Assembly (NCBI GenBank): GCA_001579985.1
Contig: LRSR01000649.1
Location: 62,001-126,000 of the forward strand
Direction: 5' to 3'
Source of the DNA: Hypsibius dujardini
Taxonomy: Eukaryota; Tardigrada; Eutardigrada; Parachela; Hypsibiidae
DNA length: 64,000 nt
The translations under genes were made by a program, and so were the position numbers. Under the pieces are notes generated by a model, which ran no database searches, was not told the DNA's origin, and was given only the letters and a program-made list of their open reading frames with translations. Of the stretch, positions 46,879-58,883 are shown piece by piece (position 1 is the stretch's first letter; every line of letters starts with the position of its first letter).

Positions 46879-48990
46879 ATGATGACATTTAACGTTAGCA
46901 CCTCAAACAATTCCATCCCGGAAGTTTTTTCACATGGTACTATACGGACCTTCACGCTTTGGCTAAGTGTCGTCTTAATTGGGAACATTTTCGGTGGCAT
47001 TGCCAACGTCATCATCGCTGTGGTGACTTTAAATTACAAACCCCTTCGTATCTGTATTAGTTCTCCGTTGATCGCGCACTGCGCCATCCTGGACAGCCTT
47101 CGCGCCTTGGTGGTGTACCCTGGCGTGAGTCTCCTGGCCTATCTTGCCCCGGATTATCCTGCCTTTCCTGCTGCAGCTTGCCGCTACATCGGAGGTATTG
47201 GTTCGCTCATTGTCTTCACTACCAATTGGGCGTATTGCTGTTTGGCCGGACATCGCTTTTGTGCTGCTATTTTTCCCCATCATTTCCACTATTTATCGCG
47301 GCGATGTATTGCCGTTGCCATAAATTGTCTGCCCTGGCTGTTGTCTTTACTGTTTCTGGCTTTTCCTGTTTTTGAGATTCATGTCAAGGTGAGAAAACAG
47401 ATGAGATAAACCTCCTAACTTATTTTCAGAAATACTTTCCAACGCAGTTGATTCTTCATCATCAGTTGGAGATTGTTTCAGCTTGGTCTTAAACCATTTG
47501 TTGATGAGATTTGTTTTCTTCTGTTGAGCTTTACCATCATTCACTGGGATATTATGCCTAGCATGGTGTTAAGTCATAAAAACATCTATTGCATAGGATC
47601 ATGTGGCTAAATATTTTCTACTCCCCCCAATTAGAAAATTAATGGTGGGAGGCCCGACTATAAATTAAATTTGCGCCGGGTTCGCATCAAGTAAGATAAT
47701 TAGGTTTGAAATATAATCAGTACTTAATACATAACAATATTGATATTTTGAGATGCTTAGTTCATTCGCCTAGAACTCTGTCTAGACATATATTATATAT
47801 GTCTAGTTAATTAATACAGATATAGTATACGTCTCGTCAGAAGTCTGAATTGATGAATTAGCAAAATGTAATTAACAATGTTGTTAAATTTGTTTTTTTG
47901 ACGTCGATATACAAGAATATATAATTTGTATAATATTTTAATTTATATTTACGTTACAGCTTATATGATATATATCAAACCCAAAACACGAATTCAATCA
48001 ACAATGCCAATTCATTTTTTATTTTGTCAGTTTGTTTACACGCGACCTTGGAGCGCGTGCGTCTTGGGTCCTCTGGGTGGGCTCGTGTCTGGTCTCTTCA
48101 TCGCCGTGGTCACCTACCTTCCATGCGCCGTTTCAGGATTCTGCTACGTCGTTATCTGTCTGAACGCATGGTTAATGTCATCGTCGCTAAAGAAAACGAC
48201 CCCGAAAATGGCGAGAATTCGGGGGACCCTGCAGCGGCGGTTTCAAATTTCGCGATTGTTGTTTGTTTGCTCTCTTTTTACGGTAGTGATGACGTTACCG
48301 CTACCATTGGCCTTGGCCTGGTTTCCGGCTTATTTCACTACTAATTTCGTCGCGCAGATGTGGGTGAGGTTGCCGCAATTTCTCGCGAGTGCTTTCAATC
48401 CGGTACGTCACAAGAATCATAAGCTATATAAACTGTGAATTTGCACCATTATTTCCTTGCCGTTTTATTCAATTTAACAACTCCAAGACAAAGGCTGCTA
48501 GTTAGTAACTGGTAGTAGTGACTCATAGTAAAACTGTGCCACCTTGGGTAATATAAAAGTGCCATAAGATTTCAACGTAAATTGTTAAATTAAATTGTTA
48601 ATAAGTCTTCGTTTTTAACGTTACTGTTCATCATATTTGTATAAATTTAGTCATGAAACCATCCATTGGTTTGAGAGTCTGAGTACTGTAGAACAACTGC
48701 CGCTGTTCTTGCTAAAGTTCTGGTAATATAATAGTACAAATGTATTGTTAGTAATTCCGTTGGCCTATGTTTAGTGATTACTTAATTTAATTTATTAAGG
48801 GCCTAATTATAGTAGTGCCTCGTTTCTGTGCTGTGCTGATCTGCGACATATTTATTAATAGTACTCTATTTCCTGTTGATTGCAGATTGTGTACATGCTG
48901 GTGAGCCGTGATTACCGGAATGGAGTGCTCAAAATCCTGAGGTTAAAACCTCCAGGCACATTCAGTCAGAGATGGACGAGAGTTACCTGA
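46879..48990 (+). CDS. Rhodopsin-like GPCR B (orphan family)
   Basis: Paralogue of GPCR A. Exons 46879-47388, 48031-48402, 48886-48990, all phase 0, 328 residues. TM1 IGNIFGGIANVIIAVVTL; KPLRICISSPLIAHCAILD; TM3 end CLAGHRFCAAIFPHHF, so HR replaces DR of DRY; TM5 TYLPCAVSGFCYVVICL; TM6 ISRLLFVCSLFTVVMTLPLP; TM7 AFNP joined across the intron to IVYMLVSRDYRNGVLK (NPIVY fits NPxxY). Unlike GPCR A it has no intron at TM3 but has one after TM4 (HVK/FVY). The two introns (642 and 483 bp) are AT-rich without other features. The start is the first of two adjacent ATGs. Confidence 0.85.
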
Positions 48991-49105
48991 CCAAATCCAT
49001 TTTTATGATTTGACCTCTAAACACGTTGCCGACAGGAACGGCGACCATCATGCATTCTACTGACAGTTTCTTGGTTCCCCGTTAGATTCTCATTGAATCC
49101 CGGAA

Positions 49106-49111
49106 AATAAA
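49106..49111 (+). terminator. Poly(A) signal AATAAA of GPCR B
   Basis: AATAAA 116 bases after the GPCR B stop. Confidence 0.5.
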
Positions 49112-49304
49112 CGTATATATCTAGCTACCTGCCTGACTGTCTGTTGTTTGCTGTTCGTCTGCCTACCTTTATGTACTAGTATTTCTACTTTAAAGATCAA
49201 GATGCTTTTTCCGCGTGAGGAGCTCTATGACTGACATGGCTCTGCAAGTGGGTACAGGCCCGCTTGTTTTTGTGTCTGTAAAGTCAAGAATCTGGTAAAA
49301 TATG

Positions 49305-49864
49305 AGTTGAGCGACAGTATTCAGATTTCGAAAATTTTGATTAACCTAATTCCAAAAACATATTCTGAATAGATTGGCAAAAGCAGAATTTCGATCACAG
49401 ATCAGGGGGCGGAGTGATGCACGTAATCTGTTTAGGATTATTTACCATATGCGTCTAGCGATTGATTGATCGTTTAACTTCACAAAAGTCACATGATACG
49501 TCTAAATATTGATTGATTGACTGACGAATCCAAAACCCATCAGAACCCATCAAAATCCATCAGCACCCATCAAAACCCATCAAAACCCACTAGAACCCAC
49601 CAGAACCCATTAGAACCCATCATAACTCATCAGAACCCATCAAACTCTATCAAAAGATTCATCTAGAGATGTTGTCATTCAAAACCTACCGCCAGTGACG
49701 CCAATTTACTTCAATCTGAGTGCTGTGGGCAAATGGCCAATCAGAGCGCTGTAACTCCGCCCCCTGACTTCTGATCGAAATTTGACTGATGCCAATCGAT
49801 TCAGAATGATGTTTTCGGTCAGAAATAGTCAAAATTTCTAAAATCTGAATACTGTCGCTCAACT
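49305..49864. mobile_element. Foldback/MITE element with minisatellite core
   Basis: The ~120 bp left arm (AGTTGAGCGACAGTATTCAG at 49305, inner end GGGGGCGGAGT near 49410) is repeated in reverse complement at about 49745-49864. Between the arms, about 49535-49655, lies a tandem array of a ~10-bp unit (AACCCATCAR, about a dozen imperfect copies). No coding capacity. Terminal inverted repeats this long fit a non-autonomous foldback-type DNA element. Confidence 0.75.
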
Positions 49865-51034
49865 AGGACGTAACCAAGAATCTTACCCTTTGTTGGTGTT
49901 AGTTGATCTGCCGATGTCTACAGATTCATTTACGCACCATTTTTTGCTTTGTCTCATCGGAAAAATAATTCCAACGTGGCACTTGGTCTCCCGGGCAGTT
50001 CACCTTGAGCGTGTTCCTAAAGCAGGTGAGGGCAAGGAAATACGGCAGTGAGGGCACTCCGACACTGAACGAGAATATTGGCCGGAGTGAGTGCTCTCGT
50101 AGCCCCGGCAGTATTGCCAGCCTTCTGGCCGTTCAGACACCAGGCTTCAATTTTGTTTGCGGGAAAAGTTGACCACCTCACTGGACATGTTAGGGATGGA
50201 ATCAAATGACGAAAAGCTACAGTTTTGATTTGATTTTGAAGGTCATTTGATCATTTGATTTCTTATCACTTCTTCTTGCCATGAAAATTTGATTTGATTT
50301 AATTTGAATTTGACATTTTACATTTGATGCCGTCCCTAGGGCATGTAGACATGTTTAATGGTGTTATTTCGTCAGAAATACGCCAACGTGTGAGTCACCT
50401 AGGCAGAAGAGTAGTAACCGCTCATTAAACGGTCCCTGTTGAGAAAGTACGCTGGCGTAGACTGTCAGTAATCTGACCTAGCATCTACACATATGCAAAC
50501 AGCTGCACAGCACAGAACGGTCCCGGACCGACAATCAGTCACCATCGGAACAACAAACAAAATCAAGGAATCAATAACAAGAAGATCAAGATTAAGTTAC
50601 GCACGAACGTACGTTGGCTTCCTTCCGGCTACTAATTGGCAGCGAATTTTATCTCCTCCTCAAAATTCGGTTTTGTTCTGCACGCTTGGGCAGCTTGAGT
50701 TGTATGTTGAAGCTCTGTTAATAAAGGAAGCATCCATCTTCCAATAATGAGGCCTTTTCTTAAGATTATGTTCAAGTAGATCGCAAGTGTTAGGTACCTC
50801 ATACATGAACTAACGCGTAACTGCCGACTGAACTCTCCTCAACTTCAATTCACATCCTTTTTTGTTGATGGAATATAGCTAAGTTTTCCATAACAATTGT
50901 TGTGGTCGTTCAAAAATCGATTCCACACCAACGGTCTTACATGCGGACTACCGTCATCATCGTCTCTATAATCTACCCCGACCAAAGCCATTTCCCGCAC
51001 CCATTTCCCTCACCCATCATCTATCAGAGCAAAA
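49865..51034. other. Intergenic, nothing recognised
   Basis: An 84-codon open frame at 50493-50747 resembles nothing I know. A (TTTGA)-rich patch lies near 50225-50320. Confidence 0.4.
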
Positions 51035-52813
51035 ATGAACAACTCCTCTGTAATAACCTTGCCGTCAGTTTACGATATCCATTAAAAAGCACTTACTGCC
51101 TGGATGGTCATACTTCTCATGATCAATGTCTTCGGTGCCATAGCCAACGGTCTGCTGCTGGCGGCGACCCTTACATACCGGCCTTTGCGCAACTCTACAG
51201 CCTGTATCCTCCTCGCGCACTGCATCCTAGTGGACCTTTTCATCACCCTCTGCACAGAACCTGGCCTTATCCTCGTCACCTACTTCGGGCCTGACTACAT
51301 CCCACCCAACTTCTGTCAAGCATGGGGTATATATCGACCTTTCTTCGGATTGAAGATACTGTAAAATGAGAGTCAGCTAAAAATATTAGATTGTTTGACC
51401 TTAGTTTTTTGTGGTTTAATGGCAACACATTTAGTTTAAAAAGTTACATCCTTACACGTGGCTTTCATTTAATTATTAATATGTTGACAGTAGTTTGGTA
51501 AACCAAATTTCTCAAACTTGAATATTAGTCAGTATTAAGCTGGAGTTTAAAGCATCTGAGCTAGCTAACTATGTTAATGGCTTCTTAACAGTTTGAATAA
51601 TATTTGAAAGCTAAATGAAGCTCATTTTGGATATATTGATCTTGGCAAAAGTTAGAACCAGCAAATTGGGATTTAGTTTTGTTTCATTTCGATTAAAGTT
51701 TTTAAAAATAGGCCATCGACTGTGTTTGCTATGTTACAAAAAATATTGGCTTTCAATAAATGTACTAAATTCCACAAATTAATTGTGAATGATTTTGTTT
51801 AGTTTTAGTTGCATGTTTTTGTTCTGCAGTTTAATTATATATGACATATTCTTTAGGAGGGATCATGTTTGGATTTGTCTTCGTGGACAACTGGTCCCAC
51901 ACCGTCCTGGCTATCAACCGTTTTATCGCAGCGATATTCCCGCATCAATACAAACAAGTGACTACAAAACGGACCGTCGTCATGGCCGTAGTCTTTCCAT
52001 GGCTCATCTCCATCCTTCTCAACTTCTTTCCCACTGCCAAAATTGGGATGACCTACGATGCCCTCAGATCATAGAGTGGTTGTACCCCAGCCAGTCGGTC
52101 CACCTTCCCGCCGGAGAAGGTTCTCTCCGCATTCGGAGTCTACATCCCATGTGTATTTATCGGTCTGTGTTACTCGATTATCTTAATTAAGACCAAATAT
52201 GGTTTGCCATTGACGGGAAAGGTAAGCGACGTCGCTCACTCAGCTACGACTACGGGGAAGTCTTTGGTAGTGATGAAGCGCTATACCACGGCTAAGATAT
52301 TATCTCTCTGCTTTTTGTGGCATTGCATTTTCAATTTTACCGTTCCCCTGGGGATTGGGACGTTTCCGGTGACATACGGTTCCAGTCCGATGATGCAGTT
52401 GGCTTTCAAGGGATTGCTTGCCGTTTCTAGTGCCCTTAATCCGATTAGTCCTTCCTTATTTTCACGACGCAACAGCGTGCTAATAAAGCTTACCTGATTA
52501 TTTTTGCGAAATTCTATTATGCTGTTCTTCACCGTATATAGTTTGCTCTAACTTTTCAAAATGTTAGTCTAATTTGAATCCAATTTAGCGCATCGATAGG
52601 AATTTCCGAGTACCGACAGAAATTGATTAGCTTTTTTTAAATAATTTGCTAGTACGTGCTGTTTTTCAGGTCTTTTTCGTGGCTGTGTCGGAGAACTATC
52701 AAAGGGGAGTAATGAACGTATTCAAATGTCACCCGGGAGAGACGGATCAAAATGAACCGACAATTCGTCCGTCGGTCGGCCAGAATTTGAAAGTTGTGGA
52801 AACTGTCAGTTGA
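51035..52813 (+). pseudogene. Rhodopsin-like GPCR C, disrupted
   Basis: Closest to GPCR D. Exons 51035-51326, 51857-52443, 52670-52813. The frame is kept throughout, but TAA (51083-51085) precedes TM1 and TAG (52072-52074) sits where GPCR D has the Trp of PWAGC. TM1 NVFGAIANGLLLAATLTY; LAHCILVDLFITL; TM3 VFVDNWSHTVLAINRF then IAAIFPHQY; TM6 AKILSLCFLWHC; TM7 ALNP then VFFVAVSENYQRGVM. At the TM7 intron the donor GT is AT (CCG then ATTAGT at 52444). It is a young pseudogene: two nonsense codons, a lost donor, no frameshift. A protein from the ATG at 51104 would still hit the second stop. Confidence 0.8.
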
Positions 52814-54355
52814 AATGAGGGGCGGACACTGTTCGAGTAATTTAACGGATCTGCCAAGAGAACGCCAATAAGATAGCAGTCAAACGGACACGCGCGTGAG
52901 TGGTGGCTTAGAACGGATCGGATGTTGTGAGCCATAGTAGCCCATGAGCGAACTGTAATTACAAGAAAACCATGATCAGCCGAAGTTGGCCTTTTAAATT
53001 GTAAACTTTCCCAATCCTTTGCTACAATTTACTTAGTTATGGATCATCTCCACACCAAAATGATGGAGCTGCGATCATCATTAAAAGACAGAATGTGATT
53101 GCAGAATGTGATGTCTCGATCATGCATGACTTCACAAACCTTCCCTCTAGAAAAACAGTATCTGAAATACGGTTAAAATCGATAACGGTTACATTTACTC
53201 TCTTAAATACTGTTCCATATTGCGTAACAAAACAGCTTGTGACCATTTTTAGTCCCTGAAATAAAAAGATAACCAAACGGAGTACCAATTATGATACCAA
53301 TTTTATTGAGACTCAGAAGTATTTCCAGAGTAAATTTGAAAGGTCTGGAAATGGAGAAAATCTTGTTGCATTTTAATAGTTTTGTTAAGCACTGAGTTTA
53401 CAAATACTGTAGTGTTGGAAAAGAACGAGTACAGTGCCAGTTGATCACTGGTCAGTCATTTGGGAGTCAAAGTGTCTTTCTCTATGTGAATTTTATTGTT
53501 CTAATTATGGCGAGTCCCTATTAGTTCAGCGGTATGTGCTCTGCCTCATTTGAGAAGGTCGCACCCACGCCCACTGAATGGACGATAGATATCCTCACAA
53601 ACAATCTCATCGGAGAATTAAGCAACATCTTAACTCTCAGCATCGTTACTTATAGCTCCCCTTCACCACAAAACAAATCAGACCCGGACCGTTTCCACAG
53701 TTGAAGTGGAAGACACCCGGATGAATACCTGGGTGCACTGCTAAATCCTGGAAATAAACGGGCCTGTAGCAAATGACCTCAATTTTAGTTCTTTCACTCC
53801 CAGATTGTGTTTGTCTAAATTGAAATGTCGTCCTCCTGCTGAGTGTCATGACAGTCTTTCACGTACTCGTTTGACGAAACAACCATAAAGCTTTCAAATG
53901 TACAAATAGAATGTGTAAACCCACTTGCACGTTCAAGGCCACTAGGGACTTTGCCGTGAACACCAGAAACCTTTATGTATGTACGTGTCTGTAGCTGGCT
54001 TTAATTCCCAGGATACAGACTGTAGACTCAGTAGACGACACGTCTTTTCACTATTAATCAAGAACAATGAAAATTTGAGCAGCCATTGGATCACGGTAGT
54101 GATTCACATTGATATATGTGTTACGGGACCATTAGCTGTTTTATACGATCTCAGCGCTCAAATAGACCTTCCGACGTCTCGCATCTCTTACAAATTGAAT
54201 ATATAATTCGGCAGAATTAAGCCACTTTGACCGGCCGCAGCAAACCTATCCTAAATTTAGGTTCATAAAACCAGTAAACGATAAGCACTCTTCCTAGTCC
54301 TTAACGTCATTTTCATTGCGCTAACTTTCTTTCTACACCGTTTCAAACGATCATA
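52814..54355. other. Intergenic, nothing recognised
   Basis: 1.5 kb between GPCR C and D; no gene or repeat recognised. Confidence 0.4.
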
Positions 54356-55498
54356 ATGGCGTCGAGACTACTGCCCACTAACCTCACTGTCAACTCCTCC
54401 GGAAACGCGACCTTCACCCGTCCGCCCTCCGTCTCCGTCTACATTTCCCACCATCGGTCCCTCATCGTGTGGACGGTCGCAGTCCTCACCATCAATCTCA
54501 TCGGAGCCTTGGCCAACATCCTCACCTTCATCGCCACCCTCACTTACCGTCCCCTCCGTAAATCCTCCAGCTGTCTGCTCCTCGCGCACTGCATCCTCCT
54601 TGACACCTTCATCACGGTAGTCACCGAAATCGGCGCGATTCTGGTGACTCTTTTCGGTGACCGTTTGTTTCCGGCTCACTTCTGTCAAGCCTGGGGCGTC
54701 TTCGTGTTCGGTCCGACCTTTGTGGGGAACTGGGCGCACGCTCTGCTGGCCTTCAACCGCTTCGTCGCCGCCACCTTCCCCCACCAATATCGTCGCTTGA
54801 CCGCCCGTCCAGTCCTCCTAGCTACCATCATCATTCCATGGGTCATCTCGGTGATGGTGAATGTCTTCCCCGTCACGGGCAACAGGGTCCGATTCGAAAT
54901 GATGTGGCCTTGGGCGGGGTGTATGGTACAGCCGCTGGAATCGTTGGCGCAGCAGCTGGTCACCTCTTTCGGGACGTACATTCCGTGTCTGGTGACGGGA
55001 ATGTGTTATACCAGTGTCTTAATCCGTTCCCGTCTGTCGGTCAGACGGAGGGTCGGTGAGGGCTCCCGGTCAACCGTTCTGAATCAACGATACGAGGTCT
55101 CCAAGATGCTGTTTGCCTGTTTTCTCTGGTATTGTGGGGCGAACTTCACCCTTCCGGCGGCGGTGACCTTCTTTCCGAGGCTGTACTTTTCTAGCCCGCT
55201 GACCCAGCTGGCGTTTAAGGGCCTGCAATATGTATCAAGTGCTGTCAATCCGGTAAGTATGTCTGCTCCATTTTTTCAAGGTCTCTTACTACTCACGTCT
55301 GCGTCATGACGGTTGACGTTATTGTCATTAATAATTGCTTAGGTTTTCTTCATTGCTGTGTCGAAAAACTACCGGGATGGAGTAATACTGGTGATGACGT
55401 GCCGCATAACCGCGACAAACGGTGCGGTGGGAACTCGAGGCATGGTGACCTTCCCGAGGACCAGCCAGAAGTCGTCTGTCCGTTCCTCAACCAAATAA
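54356..55498 (+). CDS. Rhodopsin-like GPCR D (orphan family)
   Basis: The most compact intact member: exons 54356-55252 and 55343-55498, phase 0, 350 residues. The N-terminus has two NxS/T sites. TM1 TINLIGALANILTFIATL; loop RPLRKSSSCLLLAHCILLD; TM3 end ALLAFNRFVAATFPHQY, with NRF in the DRY position; TM5 TYIPCLVTGMCYTSVLI; TM6 VSKMLFACFLWYCGANF; TM7 AVNP joined to VFFIAVSKNYRDGVI. Cys residues in CQAWG (TM3) and GCMVQ (loop 2) could form the class-A disulfide. The C-tail is short and Ser/Thr-rich. Base composition is more GC-rich than the flanks, as for its relatives. Ligand unknown. Confidence 0.88.
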
Positions 55499-57249
55499 CG
55501 CCGTCATAAATATTACCTACATATAACGACTGTTTGGCAGACATACCGCAGATTTTTTGTAGATGTTTCGTTTCGTGGGTTTTCCATAGGTTTGTCGTAG
55601 GTTTTTTTGTTTCATAGATTTTCCGTAGGCTTAGTTCTATCCAGAATGGTTCGATCGATGATTAACAGCTTCTGAAATTCATCGATGGGTCAGAGCCAAT
55701 CAACTTCTTTGTGGTACAGAACCCTGTTTTCTGCATTTTGTTGGATCTTGCGAGATAGTATGAGTATTACATTTTGTTTAACTCTTCATTACCATACTTC
55801 CGGAAGGACTATTCCTTTAGCGATATGCTGTCGTAATGCCGCTATGAAATACATGACTTGATGCTGCTGACATCTGAAATTGATGGCTAGACGTGTAGGG
55901 TATGCTGCAAGCACAAGCAGAAAATATGGGTTTTGAGGCAGTTGGACGGTAACGCGACTTGTGCGAAATTGAGAAGGGGTAAAAGATAATAATCTATTGT
56001 GGACCAAGAAAGCACTGTTATATGATAATGATCATAAATGATCTTGTTTTCACAGAAAAGCGATTGCGTAGTTTTGAATGAATTCGCTTTTCCTTTTAGC
56101 GTCTACCTGGTTTATCACCGGCAAAGTGGCCTCCAGGCGCTCTCCTGGATTCACTCTCGCATTATCCGTCTATGACATTGGAAGGATATAATAGGCTGGC
56201 GGATGACTAGAAAAGCTCTCTTGATCCCTTTTAACTTTCTTCCTGCCAGGGTGTGATTTCAGCCATCTTCTTTCGTGTTCGGTTATTTGAAAATGAAATT
56301 GGAAAGAATAAAATGAGGCTATGATCCCTCATAGAAGTAGAAGACTCAATAACACTGTGACTCCTCACCATGCCTAAATAGGGGTGCGCTCGGTTCTGAT
56401 TCATATTCAAAATCATATTCAAATGACAAAGACTCTCTCCAGCTCAAAGTATGACGCCTATCGGAGTGGTCAACTGTCAACAGTCCACTGTCTCGTGAAC
56501 GGAAACGGCATCGAATGACGGAATTAATGGATGTCGACAAAGCATGTGATTTAGTAGAGGCAGAGTATTCGTAAACGTGATTTTGTCCGACCTTGTGTGC
56601 CTCTCAAAGCTGTTTTGTCTGCCTCACAACGTGGCTCTCTGAAAAACACATTTTTGCATCTCAAATAGGACAAAATTTGCCCTGCCGACGACGTAAGCGC
56701 TCCAATTAGATGTTATATGCATGACTTCTTACCCATCACGTTGTCACAAACATTCTTAAGGATTTATATAAAACTACAAACTATTGGAGTTTTAGTTAGA
56801 AACTAAATTCATCTGCATGTGCATCAGACTCTGCAAATAACTCACGAGTCAATCCTGAGCTCAAGCTTCTTTTCTGCAACGGAAAAAAGACAGTCGCGTC
56901 TCATAGTGAAACACGTTTTTACTTATAGCACTTCTGGGTCTCTTGGTACTTATTCAACACGAGAACCCATTTTAGGGAGAGTAAAGGTTTTATTCCTTTT
57001 GGCATTGCGAACGCCGAAGGGGAACACGGTCGTCGAAGACGGCCAAAACCAATAGGAAAAAAAATTGTTAGAACTGTTTGTTGCCGAGAAGGAACACTGA
57101 CATCTCTAGAGGTGGCAGACCTCGCTTTATATACTTCCAAAAATACAGAGAGGTATGGAAAGTGAATCTAGAGAGGGAGAGACAGTTTCGCACCCAATCC
57201 GGTCGCTGGGCTGACCAGTCGTAAAGAGTAACTGGGCAAAGACCAAGCA
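55499..57249. other. Intergenic, nothing recognised
   Basis: About 1.75 kb with no gene. A short repeated TTTTCCRTAGGYTT-type phrase occurs at about 55570-55630. Confidence 0.4.
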
Positions 57250-57370
57250 GGCGAGTTGGGAGTTGTAGGGTGGGCTATTCCGATGAAAGGAAGAACTGAC
57301 CGCTGGGCGAACTTGTCGGGTGGGCTATGTGTCACGCACTGGACAAACTTGTCGCATGGGCTATTTTGAG
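57250..57370. repeat. Minisatellite, about three ~50-bp units
   Basis: Three imperfect units each ending TTGT then GGGTGGGCTAT or CATGGGCTAT. Confidence 0.5.
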
Positions 57371-57499
57371 GCAGCCCGCGAAAGTCAGTTCACCAGAGAA
57401 AGTCCGCCGTGTTATAACCAGATTTATGAGATAAATCTTCCCCATCAATATTTTGAGTCAAAGATTGGTCAGATTTGTGCTGCCTGACCCTTACATTGC

Positions 57500-58883
57500 A
57501 CCCTGCTGATCTCTCATCGTTTGGACCGCCTTAGTCATTGCCCCGGGATCAGCGGAGCCCTTGCCAACACCCTCCCCTTCATCGCCACCCTCACTTACGG
57601 GCCCCTCCGTAAATCGTCCAGCTACCCCTTGCACACTGCATCCTCCTCGACACATTTATGACCCTGGTCCCCTTATCCGATACTGTCCTCGTCACCCTAT
57701 TTGGGGACCGTCCGTTTTCACCGCGCTTCTGCCAGATCTGGGGAGCCATTGTTTTCCTGCCGTTCTTCGCCAGCAACTGGGCCCATGTTCTCCTGGTGAT
57801 CAACCGTTACGTCGCCGCAACCTTTCCCCATCACTACCGCTATTTCACTGCAAAGCTCGTCTTGGTCACTGGCATTATAGTGCCATGATTGATCTCCATC
57901 ACGGAGAATGCCTTCCCATTCACGGGGTAGAGTATAAAATGATGCTGGGCTGGGCGGGGTGTATGATGCAATCACTGGGATCGTTGGATCAGAACCTGGA
58001 GACGGCTTTCGGGGCGTACATTCCGTGTCTGGTTACGGGCGTGTACTACGCTAGTGTCTTGATCCGAGCTCACCTTTCGCTTCGACGGAGTGCCACCCGC
58101 GGTTCTTGACCAGCGATATCAGGTCTCCAAAGTTATGTTCGCTTGCTTTCTGTGGTTCTGTGCAACCAATTTTACATTGACCGCTGCGGCGACCTTCTTT
58201 CCGGGACCTTACTTTTCCAGCCAGTTGACACAGTTGGCTTTAAAGGGGCTAGGTTATTTGTCACCAGCCATCAACCCGATTAGTGTCTCCACACCTGATC
58301 TATCTCTCATGCATGTCCTTATTTTTGTCTGTCCGTCCGACTAGCTTGCCGGTCGTCAGTCCTTATACCCGTCCGTTCCTCCGTTCGGATATCCGACCAT
58401 CCGTTCGTCAGTATTTCCGACATTGTGTCAGACTCACTGTTTGTCTACTTGTTCATCCCTCCATTCGCCTGATCCTTCCGTTCGGTCATCCGGCAGTCCG
58501 TTCGCCCCTCGGTCCGTTATTATGTCCGGCTGTCCGTCCTCCCTTTCATCCGTCCCTCCGTTTGCCTGGTCCCTCTGCTCGATCATCTGACAGTCCCTAC
58601 GCCCGTCGGTCCGTCATCCTATCCGACTGTCTTCCGCTTTCTCGTCCGTCCCTCCGTTCTTCTGGTTCGTCCCTCCGTTCTTCTGGTCCGCCTTCGGTCA
58701 TTCGACAGTCCGCTCGTCCGTCGATTTGTCCGTCTATTCGTCCGCTCTTCCGTCAGAGCTTTAGCCCGTCTATCTGGCTCTTTTCATGCATTTAATCATC
58801 TCACCAAATCACTTCTCTTTCTATAGCTGTTTTTCATTGCAGTCTCCAAGAACTACCGCACGGGCATCCTCTTCATGCTCTGA
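57500..58883 (+). pseudogene. Rhodopsin-like GPCR E, pseudogene
   Basis: Relic closest to GPCR D. LIVWTALVIAPGISGALAN (about 57509) begins at TM1; the N-terminus is gone. A frameshift follows RKSSSY near 57625. It continues LAHCILLDTFMTLV and FFASNWAHVLLVINRYVAAT, a TGA replaces the TM4 Trp (57887-57889), and further shifts occur near 57930 and 58085. QVSKVMFACFLWFCATNF and PAINP end at 58278 with the donor position reading ATTAGT instead of GT. The last exon, LFFIAVSKNYRTGILFML then stop, is at 58827-58883. The intron between (58279-58826) is a TCCG/CCGT-rich simple-sequence tract. Confidence 0.85.
58320..58790. repeat. Imperfect CCGT/TCCG simple-sequence tract
   Basis: About 470 bp of degenerate CCGTCCGTTCG-type repeats occupying the last intron of GPCR E. 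Confidence 0.8.

Noticed and set aside
50493-50747. 84-codon open frame between the foldback element and GPCR C
   Set aside because: No recognisable domain, no splice context, ordinary length for chance in this region.
53520-53600. tRNA-like stretch (TAGTTCAGCGGTA near 53522)
   Set aside because: It resembles an A box, but no matching B box (GGTTCRANYCC) or cloverleaf stems follow at the right spacing.
56919-57140. Minus-strand open frame of 73 codons considered as a mobile-element fragment
   Set aside because: No motif of any known transposon protein could be seen.
58283-58795. 170-codon open frame rich in Arg/Pro/Ser
   Set aside because: A translation of the CCGT/TCCG simple-sequence intron of GPCR E.
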